64,000 nucleotides of DNA from Adiantum capillus-veneris (GCA_014529385.2 CM043963.1:95246412-95310411), one strand, 5' to 3'; counted from the stretch's first letter, positions 46,018-58,643 are shown. Numbers and translations: made by a program. The notes: a model not told the origin generated them from the sequence alone.

Positions 46018-46454
46018 ATGATGACTTTTTTCCATGTGTGGGTCACGCTGAAGTTCCTGCCTTTATGGATTCAAGATCACGTCCTCACCATTGCTTCCAC
46101 ATTGGGCCAAGCCCTATTTGTACCAAGACTGCAGAAGATGAGATCCGGATTGGATGTCAAGGTGTGTGTCTTATGGAACATGAGCCAACCTGTTCCCAAA
46201 TATGTAGACCTCAATATGGGAGAGTTTGGTGCCTTTCGCAAAGAGCTAGCATTTGCCTCCTTCCCCAATGCTTGCTACAAATTCCGTAGAATTGGTCATT
46301 TTGCAAGGAACTACGCCGAGGCAACAGGGGTTAGTCGGCCGACAGCCAACCCCGTTCCACAGTGCAGGACGACTTGGAGGTGGGTAACTAGAGAGGACAA
46401 TCCTGCAGGTGAGGTTAATGGAATAGAGGTGATGTTTGGTGAACAGGTTGGGAT
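46018..46454 (+). pseudogene. DUF4283/zinc-knuckle protein fragment, split by the LARD
   Basis: Plus-strand frame with VWVTLKFLPLWIQD, VLTIASTLGQALF, KVCVLWNMSQPVP and then CYKFRRIGHFARNYAE. This order (VWV-LP-LPL region, then a CCHC knuckle) is typical of the DUF4283 plus zf-CCHC proteins encoded by many plant LINE-related sequences. Two knuckle cysteines are replaced (F and Y), so zinc binding is probably lost. The frame is interrupted at 46,454 by an LTR element. It resumes across the target duplication at 59,816 and stops at the TAA about 13 codons later. The 5' end is not intact. Confidence 0.65.
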
Positions 46455-46940
46455 TGTTATAGAATTGATATTTTATTATCTATTGCAGCTGACAGGTGGC
46501 AAGAGCATCAGCAGATAATGGATTATGCAGAAGGATGTTACATTTTATGTATATTTGATTATTCAAGTGCTCTTTGTGAGATTTGGCCAATTATGTCCGG
46601 CCAGCCAAATTGTACTCACTTTGATCATTCAAGAATCTATAAATTACGTGCAAGAGGGAAATGGTCACTCTTGCACGGGGGGAGATTGCACCCAGTGTCT
46701 GCGTTGCTCTTCTCATCTCTCCTCTCTTCTCTCGCCATGCCGGCGTAGCACTCCGCTCTAGGAGGTGCGCCTGCACGTGCTCTCTCAATCGCTCTCGCTC
46801 TCTGTCTCTCTTTGTTCCCGCGTGTATCTTGCGATCATGAGACCACGTGCTAGTGCCAGGTATACCGATTAGTCTGTTTTATGTTGTTTATTGTGTTATT
46901 TTGGGTATTTCACAAGGCAGCCACGCACCCGTTTGTAGCA
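46455..46940 (+). repeat. LARD 5' LTR
   Basis: 486 bp. Contains a pyrimidine-rich segment (CTCTCAATCGCTCTCGCTCT) and a TATAAATTA box-like sequence at about 46,637. It is nearly the same as 59,330-59,815. Confidence 0.92.
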
Positions 46941-46941
46941 G

Positions 46942-46953
46942 TGGCATCAGAGC
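46942..46953 (+). other. LARD primer-binding site
   Basis: TGGCATCAGAGC one base after the LTR. It differs at one base from the TGGTATCAGAGC complement of initiator tRNA-Met used by many plant LTR elements. Confidence 0.85.
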
Positions 46954-49200
<2,247 letters not shown>

Positions 49201-49229
49201 TCTGCAGCAGCGGATGCAATACATCCTCC

Positions 49230-49920
49230 AACGACGTCAGCCATCCTCAGCTTTTATTTTACCTCGTTTCATTTTGTACCTAGACACTATCTTCGATCCA
49301 TAAGATTTTATGAGCTTGATCCCACACCCCTTGTAAAGACGATTCATAAAAACATTTCATTTCATTTCGCTCTCCACTACGATTCCTTAACGACTGACAT
49401 ACCAATAAGCATACAATAGCCTTTCGGACATCACCGGGCTGCCAAGCATACTTGGACATCGACAAGCTTCTCAACGACCAACTTCTTGTGATAACGTCGC
49501 CTGTTGTCGACCATCTCGGGCATTGGGATGATCATGATGATGATGACTTCAGTCTGCCGATATTAATTTTAATCTTTTAATTCAATTTTTTCACTACACT
49601 TCATTTTATTTTGTACTCGACATTGTCTTAGATCCATGAGGATTGTACGAGTTTGACCCCATGGCTTTTAAAGACGAATAATATAATTTTTCACTTCATT
49701 TCTCTCTCTCTCTTTCACCCCGTACCACTACTGCAGAAATGGACATTGAAGACGCTCTTCAGTGGGACTGATGTACTATTTTCTGCGACAATGCCCATTA
49801 TCGAGCATTCTCAGGCATTGACATGATCATGACGTCTGATGTTTTTAAGCTCTTCGTTTTTACATCTTTTGCTCTACTTCATTTTAATTTTTTCACCCAT
49901 ATATTGGATTAGATCCACCC
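49230..49920 (+). repeat. two diverged tandem units of about 340 bp
   Basis: Unit 1 (about 49,230-49,560) and unit 2 (about 49,560-49,900) share, in order, TTTCATTTTGTAC, GATCCATRAG, GAGYTTGA-CCC, TTAAAGACGA, ATTTCATTTC and GGCATTG-ATGATCATGA. A partial third begins at about 49,880 (TTAGATCCACCCGGATT). They lie within the LARD internal region. Function unknown. Confidence 0.65.
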
Positions 49921-50198
49921 GGATTCTGTCCAATTTCTCTCATTATTCTAAATGTCTAGTCTCTACTCTCACACAATCAAACATATCCCCCTGTGAATGT
50001 CTCTCCTCGTGTTGGCCCACTCTAGCATAAACAACCTGAGAACTCTCATAACTCTAATGAGTGGTCTCACTCACTAAATAGACAATGCAAGTGGATTCAT
50101 ATCTCATAGTATATTGGACGATGCCATGCTGTGATATAGCCTTATCTTGGTACCGGTATCATGGCCTCTGCTCATATCCCTATCCCTTTACCTCCCCT

Positions 50199-50222
50199 CC
50201 CCCCCCCCCCCCCCCCCCCCCC
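50199..50222. repeat. poly(C) run
   Basis: 24 consecutive C. Could form an i-motif or G-quadruplex on the opposite strand. The length is prone to assembly error. Confidence 0.9.
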
Positions 50223-51185
50223 GGCACCCTTAATTACGTTGCCAATACACCCCATCAACAACTACAATCTGGCTAGATAATAATATATCCACAAAGCTAA
50301 CTAAAGCACAGTGAGGAACATTAATGAATGATACAAATTTGCGATGGGTAACAACACAAATTTATGCAGCAAGTGTTTCGAACACAATGGATTATATCAC
50401 ACTAATTGCAGAGACTTTATTTTACTGAAGATTTTTATGGTATTCTGTCGGTACATGGCACAATATTTTAAACACCTTTGCGATTCCTAGCAATGCTATT
50501 AGCATTTTATATTCAGTTGGTTAATGCTAGCACACGTTAGTACAAAATGTTCTATGCTCATACTCCTACTGCCAGCTTGCTCGGTAACCACTTTTTGCAA
50601 CTTCATCTAGTTACGACCCGGCTCTATTGCATGCTCTTTCTCAAATTCCTTGTATCGATCAACATTGTCAAAAATCCTGCATTCTTAATTAGGGACTTAA
50701 AATTTGTTACACTTCTCAAACTGTGAAGGTTTTCTGGGTTTTCTCCTTTCGAATAGCTCATTGTTACATTTTACTAGTTGTTTTACATTAGCGTTGCTCC
50801 ACACCATTATGTTTTAGTTCGTTTACCACAATTTTAAGGAAATAAATGTATATGTCTTGCTTGACCGTAATCAAATGATTTTTATCATGATCTTCACTTG
50901 TTCCATTTCTCTACCTCATTTAAGGATTCACAAAAACCTATGCAGGCCATAATGCGAGGACATCACATAAGTAATCTCTTTGCTTTATTTTGCAAACTCA
51001 TTTTTACAGCTTTTGTACTAATACCCTAACCATATTTTATCCGACTTTATGATACCCTCTTGCACCGCTAAGGTCATGCCCTCTAACTATATTGAAAGAA
51101 TTTTTTGTTGGGATGATTTGTCAGTAAGCTATGCAACTACTCATGCGAGCTAAGATGCTCTGGGACAATGCACAACCATTTGTAA
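50223..51185. other. LARD internal region up to CACTA-2
   Basis: AT-rich, no gene seen. Ends TAA (51,183-51,185), the left target duplication of CACTA-2. Confidence 0.6.
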
Positions 51186-51197
51186 CACTACAAGAGG
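51186..51197. repeat. CACTA-2 left terminal inverted repeat
   Basis: CACTACAAGAGG, preceded by TAA. It shares TTGTGTGC farther in with the CACTA-1 end. Confidence 0.95.
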
Positions 51198-51224
51198 TTG
51201 TGTGCTCTTGTGACGCTGTTAGCG

Positions 51225-51445
51225 ACGGAAATACACTGGGTTTTTATAACCCCCGGCGTCGCTAAAACCGTCGCTAATAGCGTCGCTACGAGAGCGTCGC
51301 TATATGCGACGCTATAGGCGTCGCTATATGCGTCTCTATATAGCGACGCTCATAGCGATGGTCATAGCGACGATTATAGCGACGTTTACACAGAAGTCTA
51401 TAGTGACGCTACAGAGCCATAAATAGCTACGGTTATAGCGACGCC
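51225..51445. repeat. CACTA-2 left subterminal repeats
   Basis: At least ten copies of TAGCGACG / CGTCGCTA in both orientations, often spaced about 10-20 bp. These are probable binding sites for the element's accessory protein. Confidence 0.85.
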
Positions 51446-51824
51446 CGAGAGAAATTTTTTTTGGTGACAGGGCATTGAATGCCCTGCCACCCATCAAGCA
51501 TATTGTACTTGATTCACTTTTTAAAAAAAATGCAAGGGTAGATAATAGACCCAAAATAGTCACCCACAAGACGCATTGTTTGCAAAATTGACAAGCGTAA
51601 AATTGACAATTGTACACATCATAGGCAAAATGAATTGATTGGCAAATGTAATAATGACAATTGTACAACATCATAGGCATAAAGAATTGATTGGCAAAAT
51701 GAACTGCGGTGACAAATGTAATAATATACATGGTTCAAAAAGACGTATAAAATCCGTCTCATGATACATAAGCTATGAGAAACCCTAAACTAATGCTATC
51801 TAGCTACGGCTAAACTGACGTCGT

Positions 51825-53133
51825 CTAGTCAGACGTCTCATCGCGTCCAAGCGGCGTATCTGTCGGATTCTGCAAAAAAAGACAATAAGACAGCTTTCAG
51901 TAAGTATAAACATATAACGACATTTATAAAACAATACAAAAAATAGAAAAGAGTAAACCCTAATAATAACCATGCCGCCGCGAGAACTGAGAATGTCCAT
52001 CAGGGCGTTTAAGCCCTTCCTGCCTGCGTACTCGCGCTCGTACGGTGTGGGATCACGTCCTGTCATCGACCACTGTCAAAACATACAAAGATTTCATTAT
52101 GTTAGAATTAAAAAACTCATAAACCCTAAACTATCGAACATAAAGAGCAATGCGAAAACACTTACAAAATCGGTCTCAAATGATGCCCATCCACCGCTCC
52201 CCAAGTGGTGCGAGCTCCCTGCCTCTACTCGCGCTCTGGCTGCATCCTTTTGTTGCTTCCACTTGTCGGGATTCTCGCGTGCTGCTTTCTTCGCATTCTT
52301 CCAATCTTCTTTGGCCAGCCAATCTGGCCTGTTCCACCCATGCTTGATTGCTTTTTGCACTTCGGAACGCTTGTGTTTGCAGTATTCGCGCATTCGAATC
52401 TTCATCAGGTCTTCATTGAAGCGCTGATCCCGTGTTGGAACGGGAAACTCATCATGAAGTATGCTGATGACTCTGTTTTTTAAATCACTTGGTACTTCAC
52501 TCCATTTTTTTAGTATGTAGTGTCTAAACAGCTGAGAGCAAAGACCACGCATGCGCGAGATCACCTTCTTGCCGTCATCATCCATGATGATGCCGCCGCT
52601 GAAGTCGACGGAGTAAGGCAAGCCCTCTGGCCGGTGACGCGTGAACCTGGGTGTCCCGGCAGGGGTCTCTAGCGGCATGTCGATGGGGGTACGGACGTCA
52701 GGTGTCTCCACCGGCGTCTGGGCCCCGAAGCGAGGAGTGTCGAGTGGGGTGGCTCCTGGCGGAGTAGGTAGAGGTGTGTAGCTGCTAGGAACAGTCAGCC
52801 GCGCAAAACCTGGCGTAGATGGCGATGCTCTGGCTGGTGTGGGGCGGGCAAAGAAGGGGAGGGTAAAGAGCCTCGTCGAACACGAGGCGGTGTGGAGGCA
52901 TCGGCGGCGGAATCCCCACAACAACCGCCACCGCCACCACTAGAGCGCCGGTGTCTAGACGAGTGTGAAGCTCGTCTCGTTGACGCCGAAGCTTCGGAGC
53001 GCGCCGAATGCTCCGAAAGAGAGGGAGATGCGGATGGAGTAGGAACGCACGATGATGCGCCAGAGCGATGACGCTCCACGTACCACTGTCTCTGCTGCGG
53101 TGCCAAAGAAGAAAGAAACTCCTCATCATCCAT
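51825..53133 (-). CDS. CACTA-2 second gene (accessory/DNA-binding type), frameshifted
   Basis: Three exons with canonical introns: 53,133-52,166, 52,072-51,971 and 51,869-51,825 (stop TAG). Start at ATG 53,133 (MDDEEFLSSLAPQQ). Residues about 20-90 are Ser/Arg/Gly-rich. A Pro/Thr-rich stretch with PPGATP, TPRFG and VETPDVRTP follows. Then a charged helical domain: FRHYILKKWSEVP, EYCKHKRSEVQKAIKHGWNRPDW, WKQQKDAARARV. The last exon ends NPTDTPLGRDETSD. CACTA second genes such as TNPA bind subterminal repeats; that role is inferred. Relative to CACTA-1 one base is missing near 52,841, which splits exon 1 into two frames, so this copy may be non-functional or contain a sequence error. Confidence 0.75.
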
Positions 53134-53162
53134 ACCTACATTAAACACACGAATATTTAAAC

Positions 53163-56100
53163 TTAATATTGAATGAATAGAGTAGACAATGACGCAAAGA
53201 CCATTAAATTCTTAGTAGAATCCACCTCAAGAAAACCAGACTCTCCTCTACGCACAGTAGCGTTGCGACCCTCCATGATTATCTTGAACCATTGCAGGTC
53301 GAACAAGTCGACAAAAAATCCTCTGTAATCGATCCTCAAAATCTCTTGTAGCGTGCCGAAGTAAGTGAGTTCCGCCACCAAAGGATCTGCATCAGAGGAA
53401 CGTCGTCGACTAGACTGTTCAAATTTTGCCATGATTCCACAATCTTGAGTAAAACGCTTTTTGTCGATCCGTTCCACCCTAAAATGTCGACCTTTACACC
53501 ATGCTGCTGTGTATGACTTATACTACAACGAACAAAGATTATGAGTGGCTGTTCAAACGTTTAGAAATAAAGTCACTAGCTAGTCGTACATTGCAAACTT
53601 CCTTGGTCGCGCAACCCTGAGAGTACTCCCACTCTTCCTCAGTCACTTTGTCACCGCATTGTTGTGCGCTTTTCAATTGGTTGTGCAACCATCTTAAGCT
53701 CATGAATGTTGGTAGGCTCTCCAGAACCGTCGGATAGTGCATCGGTGGTCGTCTTCCCCGTCTCCACTCGATTCGTGCCCTTTGTCGCTCTTGCTTTGCA
53801 TCCTCATATTGTGAAATCCACTTTTGCATCACTGGATTGTGAAGCATGCAAAATCGGTTGATTTTAGCCTCTAGATCTTCCGTCATCTTCTTCTCAACAC
53901 CGAGATTGCACATGACAATCCCAGATATGCGCTCATCATCTATGGTTCGCCATAGCGTGTCCCGAGCTTTATCAAATCTGTCTAGCCACTCTCCAATGTA
54001 CACTAGGGACTCTGATACCAACCAACCTTCTGCCATGCTACCCTCCGGACGTGCCTTTTGACGCACATATCCCTTAAGCGTTTTCATGAAACGTTCTAAG
54101 AAGAACATCCATTTGGAATGAACTGTGCCAGCTATTTCCACCTCATCAACTATGTGAACAAGAAGATGCACCTGAATGGTTAGCATGGTAGTAGGAAAAT
54201 GTTTCTCAAACATGCACACAAGCTCCGCAGCATTTAGTTTGGCGAATGGTATGGAGTCTACGTTGATCTCCTTTTGTGAGATCCATTGCACCAACTTTGC
54301 AAGTTTGTAGATTGTGTTACGGATGTCGAGAGACAAACATCCCTCAATGGCAACCGGTAAAATAAACTGTAAAGTATGTGCAGCAATGATATTAAAGTCC
54401 ACATTTTATGCAATGATATTAAAGTCCACTATGAACGTACCTGACACATTTTATGCCAATCGTGTGACTTCAAACCGGTAAGCTTTCCTTCTTTAGTAAA
54501 ACACGTTCGGAGCGAGTGCATTACGCCAGTGGGGGTCCGCAAAGATCGAATGGTCTCTTTTACTTTGCGTTCTTGGGCTCCTGTGAAAATCCATGGTGCT
54601 TTAGGGAGTTTTATCGATCCATCAGACGCTGTTTGCGGCCAATATTGCTCCATTTGATCCACATTTCTAAGGTCAACTTTGGCTCCCAAAGTATCTTTCT
54701 TGCCGGTCAAATGGTCCCATAGTAGATTACCCACATTCTTGAATATGTGCATTGGATCGAGCAAGTGATTGATCATGAGTCGGGGCCAGTATGGTAACTC
54801 GTACCATAGAGATAGTCTCTTCATCCCTGGAGGCAATCCGTCATCGCACATCTCCTTCTGCTCTAACCATGCTTGTGCAGACATCCTTGGTGGCTCTCTT
54901 CCCAAAAAGCCGTCGTGTAACACATGATTCTCTGGAAGATACGCTTGATGACCTTCGTAGATTTGCTTCTTCAGTGAGGGCGCCCTACGTGCATTCAGTC
55001 TAGGTCCACATGTGACACATGCTCTGTATCCACTTGTTTGAAGCCCTGCATGTATACACATGATAATAGATCAACTATGGGAAAAAACAAGATTTACAGT
55101 GTCTGAGTGAGGAGTGTCAATAGATCACCTGAGCATTCTGTTAGCCCGGGATAGTCATGCATGGTCCACATTAGAATGCCTCTGATCAAAGCATTCCGTC
55201 GTCCTGTGTGTCGGCTCATATCCACCACCTCTATGCCAATCCACAATTGTTGTAGCTCTTCCAATAGTGGACGAAGATACACATCCATATTCTCCACTTT
55301 ATATCGCCCTGGCACAATCAAGCTTAGCCATAGGTGCCCCTTCTTCGTAGTCAACCACGGGGGAATGTTGTAGTTGACGATGACAACGGGCCATACACTG
55401 TAAGATGTTGATCTTTGACCAAATGGATTTACGCCATCCATAGCCAGGCCTAAGCGCAGATTTCGAGCTTCCCTGGCAAAATCCGACCATGTTCCATCTA
55501 TATGTTTCCAGGCTGCGCAATCTGCAGGAATTCGTAGCACACCATCCGAAGATTTATTCTCCTCATGCCATGATGCTAGGGCGGCCATGGACTTACATTC
55601 GAAGAAATGCTTGATGCGAGGAAGCAGAGGAAAATGTCGCAAAACCTTTTGTGGAATTTTTGTCCCGTGGAGATCTACTCGATATCTTTCGGAATCACAT
55701 TTCGGACACTTCTCCATGTCTATGTATTCCCCTTTGAAAAGAATGCAGTCATTAGGACAAGCGTGGATAGAATTGTAATCCATCCCCAAGTTTCGCAAAA
55801 TCTTTCTTGCTTCATCTCGGGAATCTGGCATCACATTGTCAGCTGGTAGTATGTGCTCTTTAAGCAATCTACACAACATAAAAATATGATACAGTCGTGT
55901 AAAAATCTATCAGATCATTATACATTTAGAGTTTTATTAAAGTAAACTAATTGTAATAGCCTATCACCTGAAAAGCGCTGTGACGCTAGTGTCACTCCAT
56001 CCAAACTTTGCCTGCATGTTGAGAAGAACCAGGAGTGCTTTCAATCTAGACATATGTGCTCCATTATACAATGGCGTATCGGCTTCACTTTTCATATCAT

Positions 56101-56500
56101 CATAGATAAGCCTTTCTGAATCCATGATCGTCTCGATCATTTCATCAATCTCGGGCTCAAACATTGCCTCGTTGGGAATGTGCTCTGCATGATCATCCCT
56201 CGAGCTGTCAGAGGCTACATCTTGTGGCCTCACATATGCTGCTTGACCAAAGCGCCTGCGAACACGTCTATTGGGTTGCAAGATTGCTGCTTGTTGGCCA
56301 GCGTAAGAGTCCGACGAGTTATAATTGGCAGCAACTCGATCTATAATAGATGGATCGAACTCGCCAAATTCGTGAACGTGCTGTAAAGAAACACGTCTTG
56401 TCCGTCGCACAGCATGCTTGCATTGATTACAAGGACATAAGACCCTCGTTGAGAGATAGGTGTTTCGGTTGGACGGTCCCACATCCTCGTCACTACTCAT
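53163..56500 (-). CDS. CACTA-2 TNP2-type transposase
   Basis: Start at ATG 56,500. Exons 56,500-55,968, 55,868-55,129, 55,045-54,441 and 54,366 to about 53,540, joined by GT-AG introns that keep frame. A last part, about 53,522-53,163, follows an AG at 53,523. Exon 1 has the transposase-associated CPCNQCKH motif. Exon 2 holds the Transposase_21 core (HACPNDCILFKGE, CPKCDSERY, LAMDGVNPFG, MHDYPGL), including likely catalytic aspartates. Exon 3 has YRACVTCGPRLN and INHLLDPMHIFKNVG. Exon 4 has DUF4218 (FPTTMLTIQVHLLVHIVDEV). The last part has a DUF4216-like segment (YFGTLQEILRIDYRGFFVDLF). The exon 4 frame ends in TAA at RLNSHS, so the final join needs transcript evidence. Confidence 0.85.
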
Positions 56501-56562
56501 AATGAGGATAAAAATCTTATAACCTGGACAACAAATTTAATATTCTATTGGCATTCTTCGTC

Positions 56563-56620
<58 letters not shown>

Positions 56621-57034
56621 CTCACATTCTCTAGTCATGTCCAATCCCCGCACACCTCGGTCTAGAGGTGCACGGAGATCAGAACCACCGGGTTATAATC
56701 TCGTCTTTATTGGTCAATACCTATATTTGTGGGTACAAGAAATCTACAGACCCACGTCTACATGATACAGCATGTAGTGGACAAAACCCCTTTGCCTCTT
56801 CTCTAGCTGTAGCACTTCACAGCATCTTAACATCTTTTCACAGTAGATCTTTTCACTGTTCGTCTAACTCTAAACCCTAAACCGTAAGTAATTCTTGCGT
56901 GGACTCGATCTAACGTAAATAAGCGTAAATCTAACTAAAAATAAACCTAAATCTAATTTAACGTAAGTCTACATCTAACCTAATCTTTAACGTCTTTTGT
57001 GATAGTTTCCTACGACGTTAAAACTCTCTTCTTC

Positions 57035-57070
<36 letters not shown>

Positions 57071-57211
57071 ACCTAAATAAACCTAAATAAACCTAAGTCT
57101 AATCTAATATAACATAAATCTAAATCTAACGTAAATTATGTTATATTAAAAACAAAGAACTAAACTAACAAGGATTATAAGAACCTTAAAACGGATTTAA
57201 CACATAATTTT
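56501..57211 (-). other. CACTA-2 5' region upstream of transposase
   Basis: (CT)n at 56,565-56,618 lies just upstream of the transposase start. Otherwise AAACCTAAATCTAAT-type short repeats (56,870-57,180) and a (TG)n run at about 57,036-57,064. 56,940-57,050 is the left member of a direct repeat whose other copy is 57,667-57,775. No gene. Confidence 0.6.
56940..57050. repeat. direct repeat flanking captured exon, copy 1
   Basis: About 110 bp nearly identical to 57,667-57,775, including AACGTAAGTCTACATC and GTTTCCTACGACGTTA, and each running into a TG-rich tract. Confidence 0.85.
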
Positions 57212-57572
57212 TCACATAACTCGACAAGAGTTGGCATTCTCATCACTAAAGATGTGAGAGTTAACTTCCGGCGGTGACGCTGCCTCATCTCCATCCACAT
57301 CTGACAACAGCAATTGGCCCTTTGGACCGTTCTTGCTCTTGTTACTAACTTTGAAGTTGCTGTTGAATGACTAGAGGTTGTCTAGATGGTCATTGTCGGG
57401 GATGTAGTGACTCTTGCTGCCCTGAAGATCCACCTTCTTTCCTATCTTCTGAAGACATTTCACCAGTACTTTTGGATCGACGGAGCCCACCATGAGTGAA
57501 GGCAGCAATACCCTATATTCCATTGAGGGCTTTCTTCACCCGCTTCATGCAGGCATCGCAGTCTATGGAGAC
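57212..57572 (-). pseudogene. captured HIPP exon (heavy-metal-associated isoprenylated plant protein)
   Basis: The minus strand begins right after an AG (splice-acceptor-like) with VSIDCDACMKRVKKALNGI, an HMA metal-binding motif with CxxC (C-DA-C). After one stop and a frame change it continues GSVDPKVLVKCLQKIGKKVDL, the second half of the HMA fold. A hydrophilic tail follows (SNKSKNGPKGQ) and the reading frame ends NSCRVM-stop, a CaaX prenylation box. HMA plus a C-terminal CaaX defines HIPPs, which bind metals at membranes. Starting at an exon boundary inside the HMA domain fits capture from genomic DNA with its intron phase. Stops at GI-TAG and DNL-TAG show decay. Confidence 0.8.
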
Positions 57573-57666
57573 CTAAATCTAATTCAATATAACGTAAATC
57601 TAAATCTAGCGTAAATAAACGTAAATCTAACTAAAAATAAACCTAAATCTAATTTAATTTAACTTA

Positions 57667-57775
57667 AATAAACCTAAATCTAATTTAACGTAAGTCTACA
57701 TCTAACCTAATCTTTAACGTCTTTTAGGATAGTTTCCTACGACGTTATAACTCTCTTCTTCTTGTGTGTGTGCGC
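57667..57775. repeat. direct repeat flanking captured exon, copy 2
   Basis: See copy at 56,940-57,050. The pair encloses the HIPP fragment. Confidence 0.85.
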
Positions 57776-57805
57776 GTGTGTGGATGTGTGTGCCAATAAA
57801 AAGAG

Positions 57806-57862
57806 ATAAATGGTATAACCTTTCTATCACCCATGCCAAGTATGATAGATTGGTTATGCCAT
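57806..57862. repeat. hairpin with 22-bp arms
   Basis: AAATGGTATAACCTTTCTATCA pairs with a near-complement ending GGTTATGCCATTT, leaving a 13-nt loop (about 19 of 22 pairs). Downstream GAGTTCAATTCC resembles a tRNA B box, but no tRNA fold follows. Confidence 0.6.
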
Positions 57863-57972
57863 TTCCCTCTTGAATAATAGGTCTTGAGTTCAATTCCTCG
57901 TCGGCTAGATCTTTAGGTCTTTTAATTTTAATTAGTTTCCTACGACGTTAAATTAGTTTCTCTCTCTTTCTC

Positions 57973-58190
57973 TCTCAATGTGTGTGCGTTTTTTTGTTTA
58001 TACATGTTTTCTCTCTCTTTTCCTCTCTCAATGTGTGCGTTTTTTGTTTATGCATGTTCTCTCTCTCTCTTTTCCTCTCTCAATGTGTGCGTTTTTTGTT
58101 TATGCATGCTCTCTCTCTCTCTTTTCCTCTCTCAATGTGTGTGTGCATTCTTTGTTTATGTATGTGTGTGTGCGTTTTTGTTTATGTTTG
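57973..58190. repeat. 58-bp tandem repeat
   Basis: Four to five units of CTCTCAATGTGTGCG...TTTATGCATG...CTCTCTTTTC, the last ones degenerating into TG repeats. Confidence 0.85.
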
Positions 58191-58192
58191 TA

Positions 58193-58195
<3 letters not shown>

Positions 58196-58242
<47 letters not shown>

Positions 58243-58248
58243 AACACT

Positions 58249-58294
<46 letters not shown>

Positions 58295-58356
58295 AAGAGG
58301 GGAAGGGAACATGAGAGTGAGGAGAGGGAAGGATCATACCTGGCTCTCCTTCCTCT

Positions 58357-58404
<48 letters not shown>

Positions 58405-58406
58405 AG

Positions 58407-58436
<30 letters not shown>
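58196..58436. repeat. (CT)n, (GA)n, (TG)n, (GA)n cluster
   Basis: (CT)n at about 58,196-58,238 faces (GA)n at about 58,263-58,300 across a short TG spacer, so the two can pair. (TG)n at about 58,360-58,402, then another (GA)n. Confidence 0.9.
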
Positions 58437-58443
<7 letters not shown>

Positions 58444-58524
58444 CGTTACCTGCTCCTTGCTTGAGGGCACCGAAAAACTCAGATCGGAGTTTTGGGCGCT
58501 CTCTGTTATTTTTTTAGCCCAGCC

Positions 58525-58582
58525 GGCGTCGCTATGAGCGTCGCAAATTTACAAGTAAATTTGCGACGCTCATAGCAACGTC
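58525..58582. repeat. CACTA-2 right subterminal palindrome
   Basis: 28-bp arms (58,525-58,552 and 58,555-58,582) built from GCGTCGCTATGAGCGTCGC and its complement, with two mismatches and a 2-nt centre. The motif is that of the subterminal repeats. Confidence 0.9.
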
Positions 58583-58631
58583 GGGAATTTTTTTTTGAGC
58601 GTCGCTGTGTGAGCGTCGCTAATATGAATAG

Positions 58632-58643
58632 CCTCTTGTAGTG
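58632..58643. repeat. CACTA-2 right terminal inverted repeat
   Basis: CCTCTTGTAGTG, followed by TAA (58,644-58,646), identical to the left flank. Confidence 0.95.

Larger units (their letters stand above)
57573..58200 (-). other. CACTA-2 5' terminal region
   Basis: Second member of the 110-bp direct repeat (57,667-57,775), a hairpin at 57,806-57,862, and four to five tandem units of about 58 bp (57,973-58,190) with CTCTCAATGTGTGCGTTTTT and GTTTATGCATG. Coding frames here are products of the repeats. Confidence 0.65.
51186..58643 (-). mobile_element. complete CACTA DNA transposon (CACTA-2)
   Basis: 7,458 bp from CACTACAAGAGG (51,186) to CCTCTTGTAGTG (58,643), with TAA on both sides (51,183-51,185 and 58,644-58,646). 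Subterminal GCGTCGCTAT-type repeats lie inside both ends. On the minus strand it carries a captured HIPP exon (57,572-57,212), a TNP2-type transposase gene (56,500-53,163) and a second gene (53,133-51,825). Structurally it is end-to-end, but the second gene has a frameshift and the exon 4-5 join of the transposase is unclear, so autonomy is uncertain. Confidence 0.93.

Noticed and set aside
57820..57915. tRNA gene
   Set aside because: B-box-like sequence only. No acceptor stem or convincing anticodon arm.
57978..58517. 179-codon frame in the CACTA-2 5' region
   Set aside because: Product of 58-bp tandem repeats and CT/TG/GA runs in all three frames.
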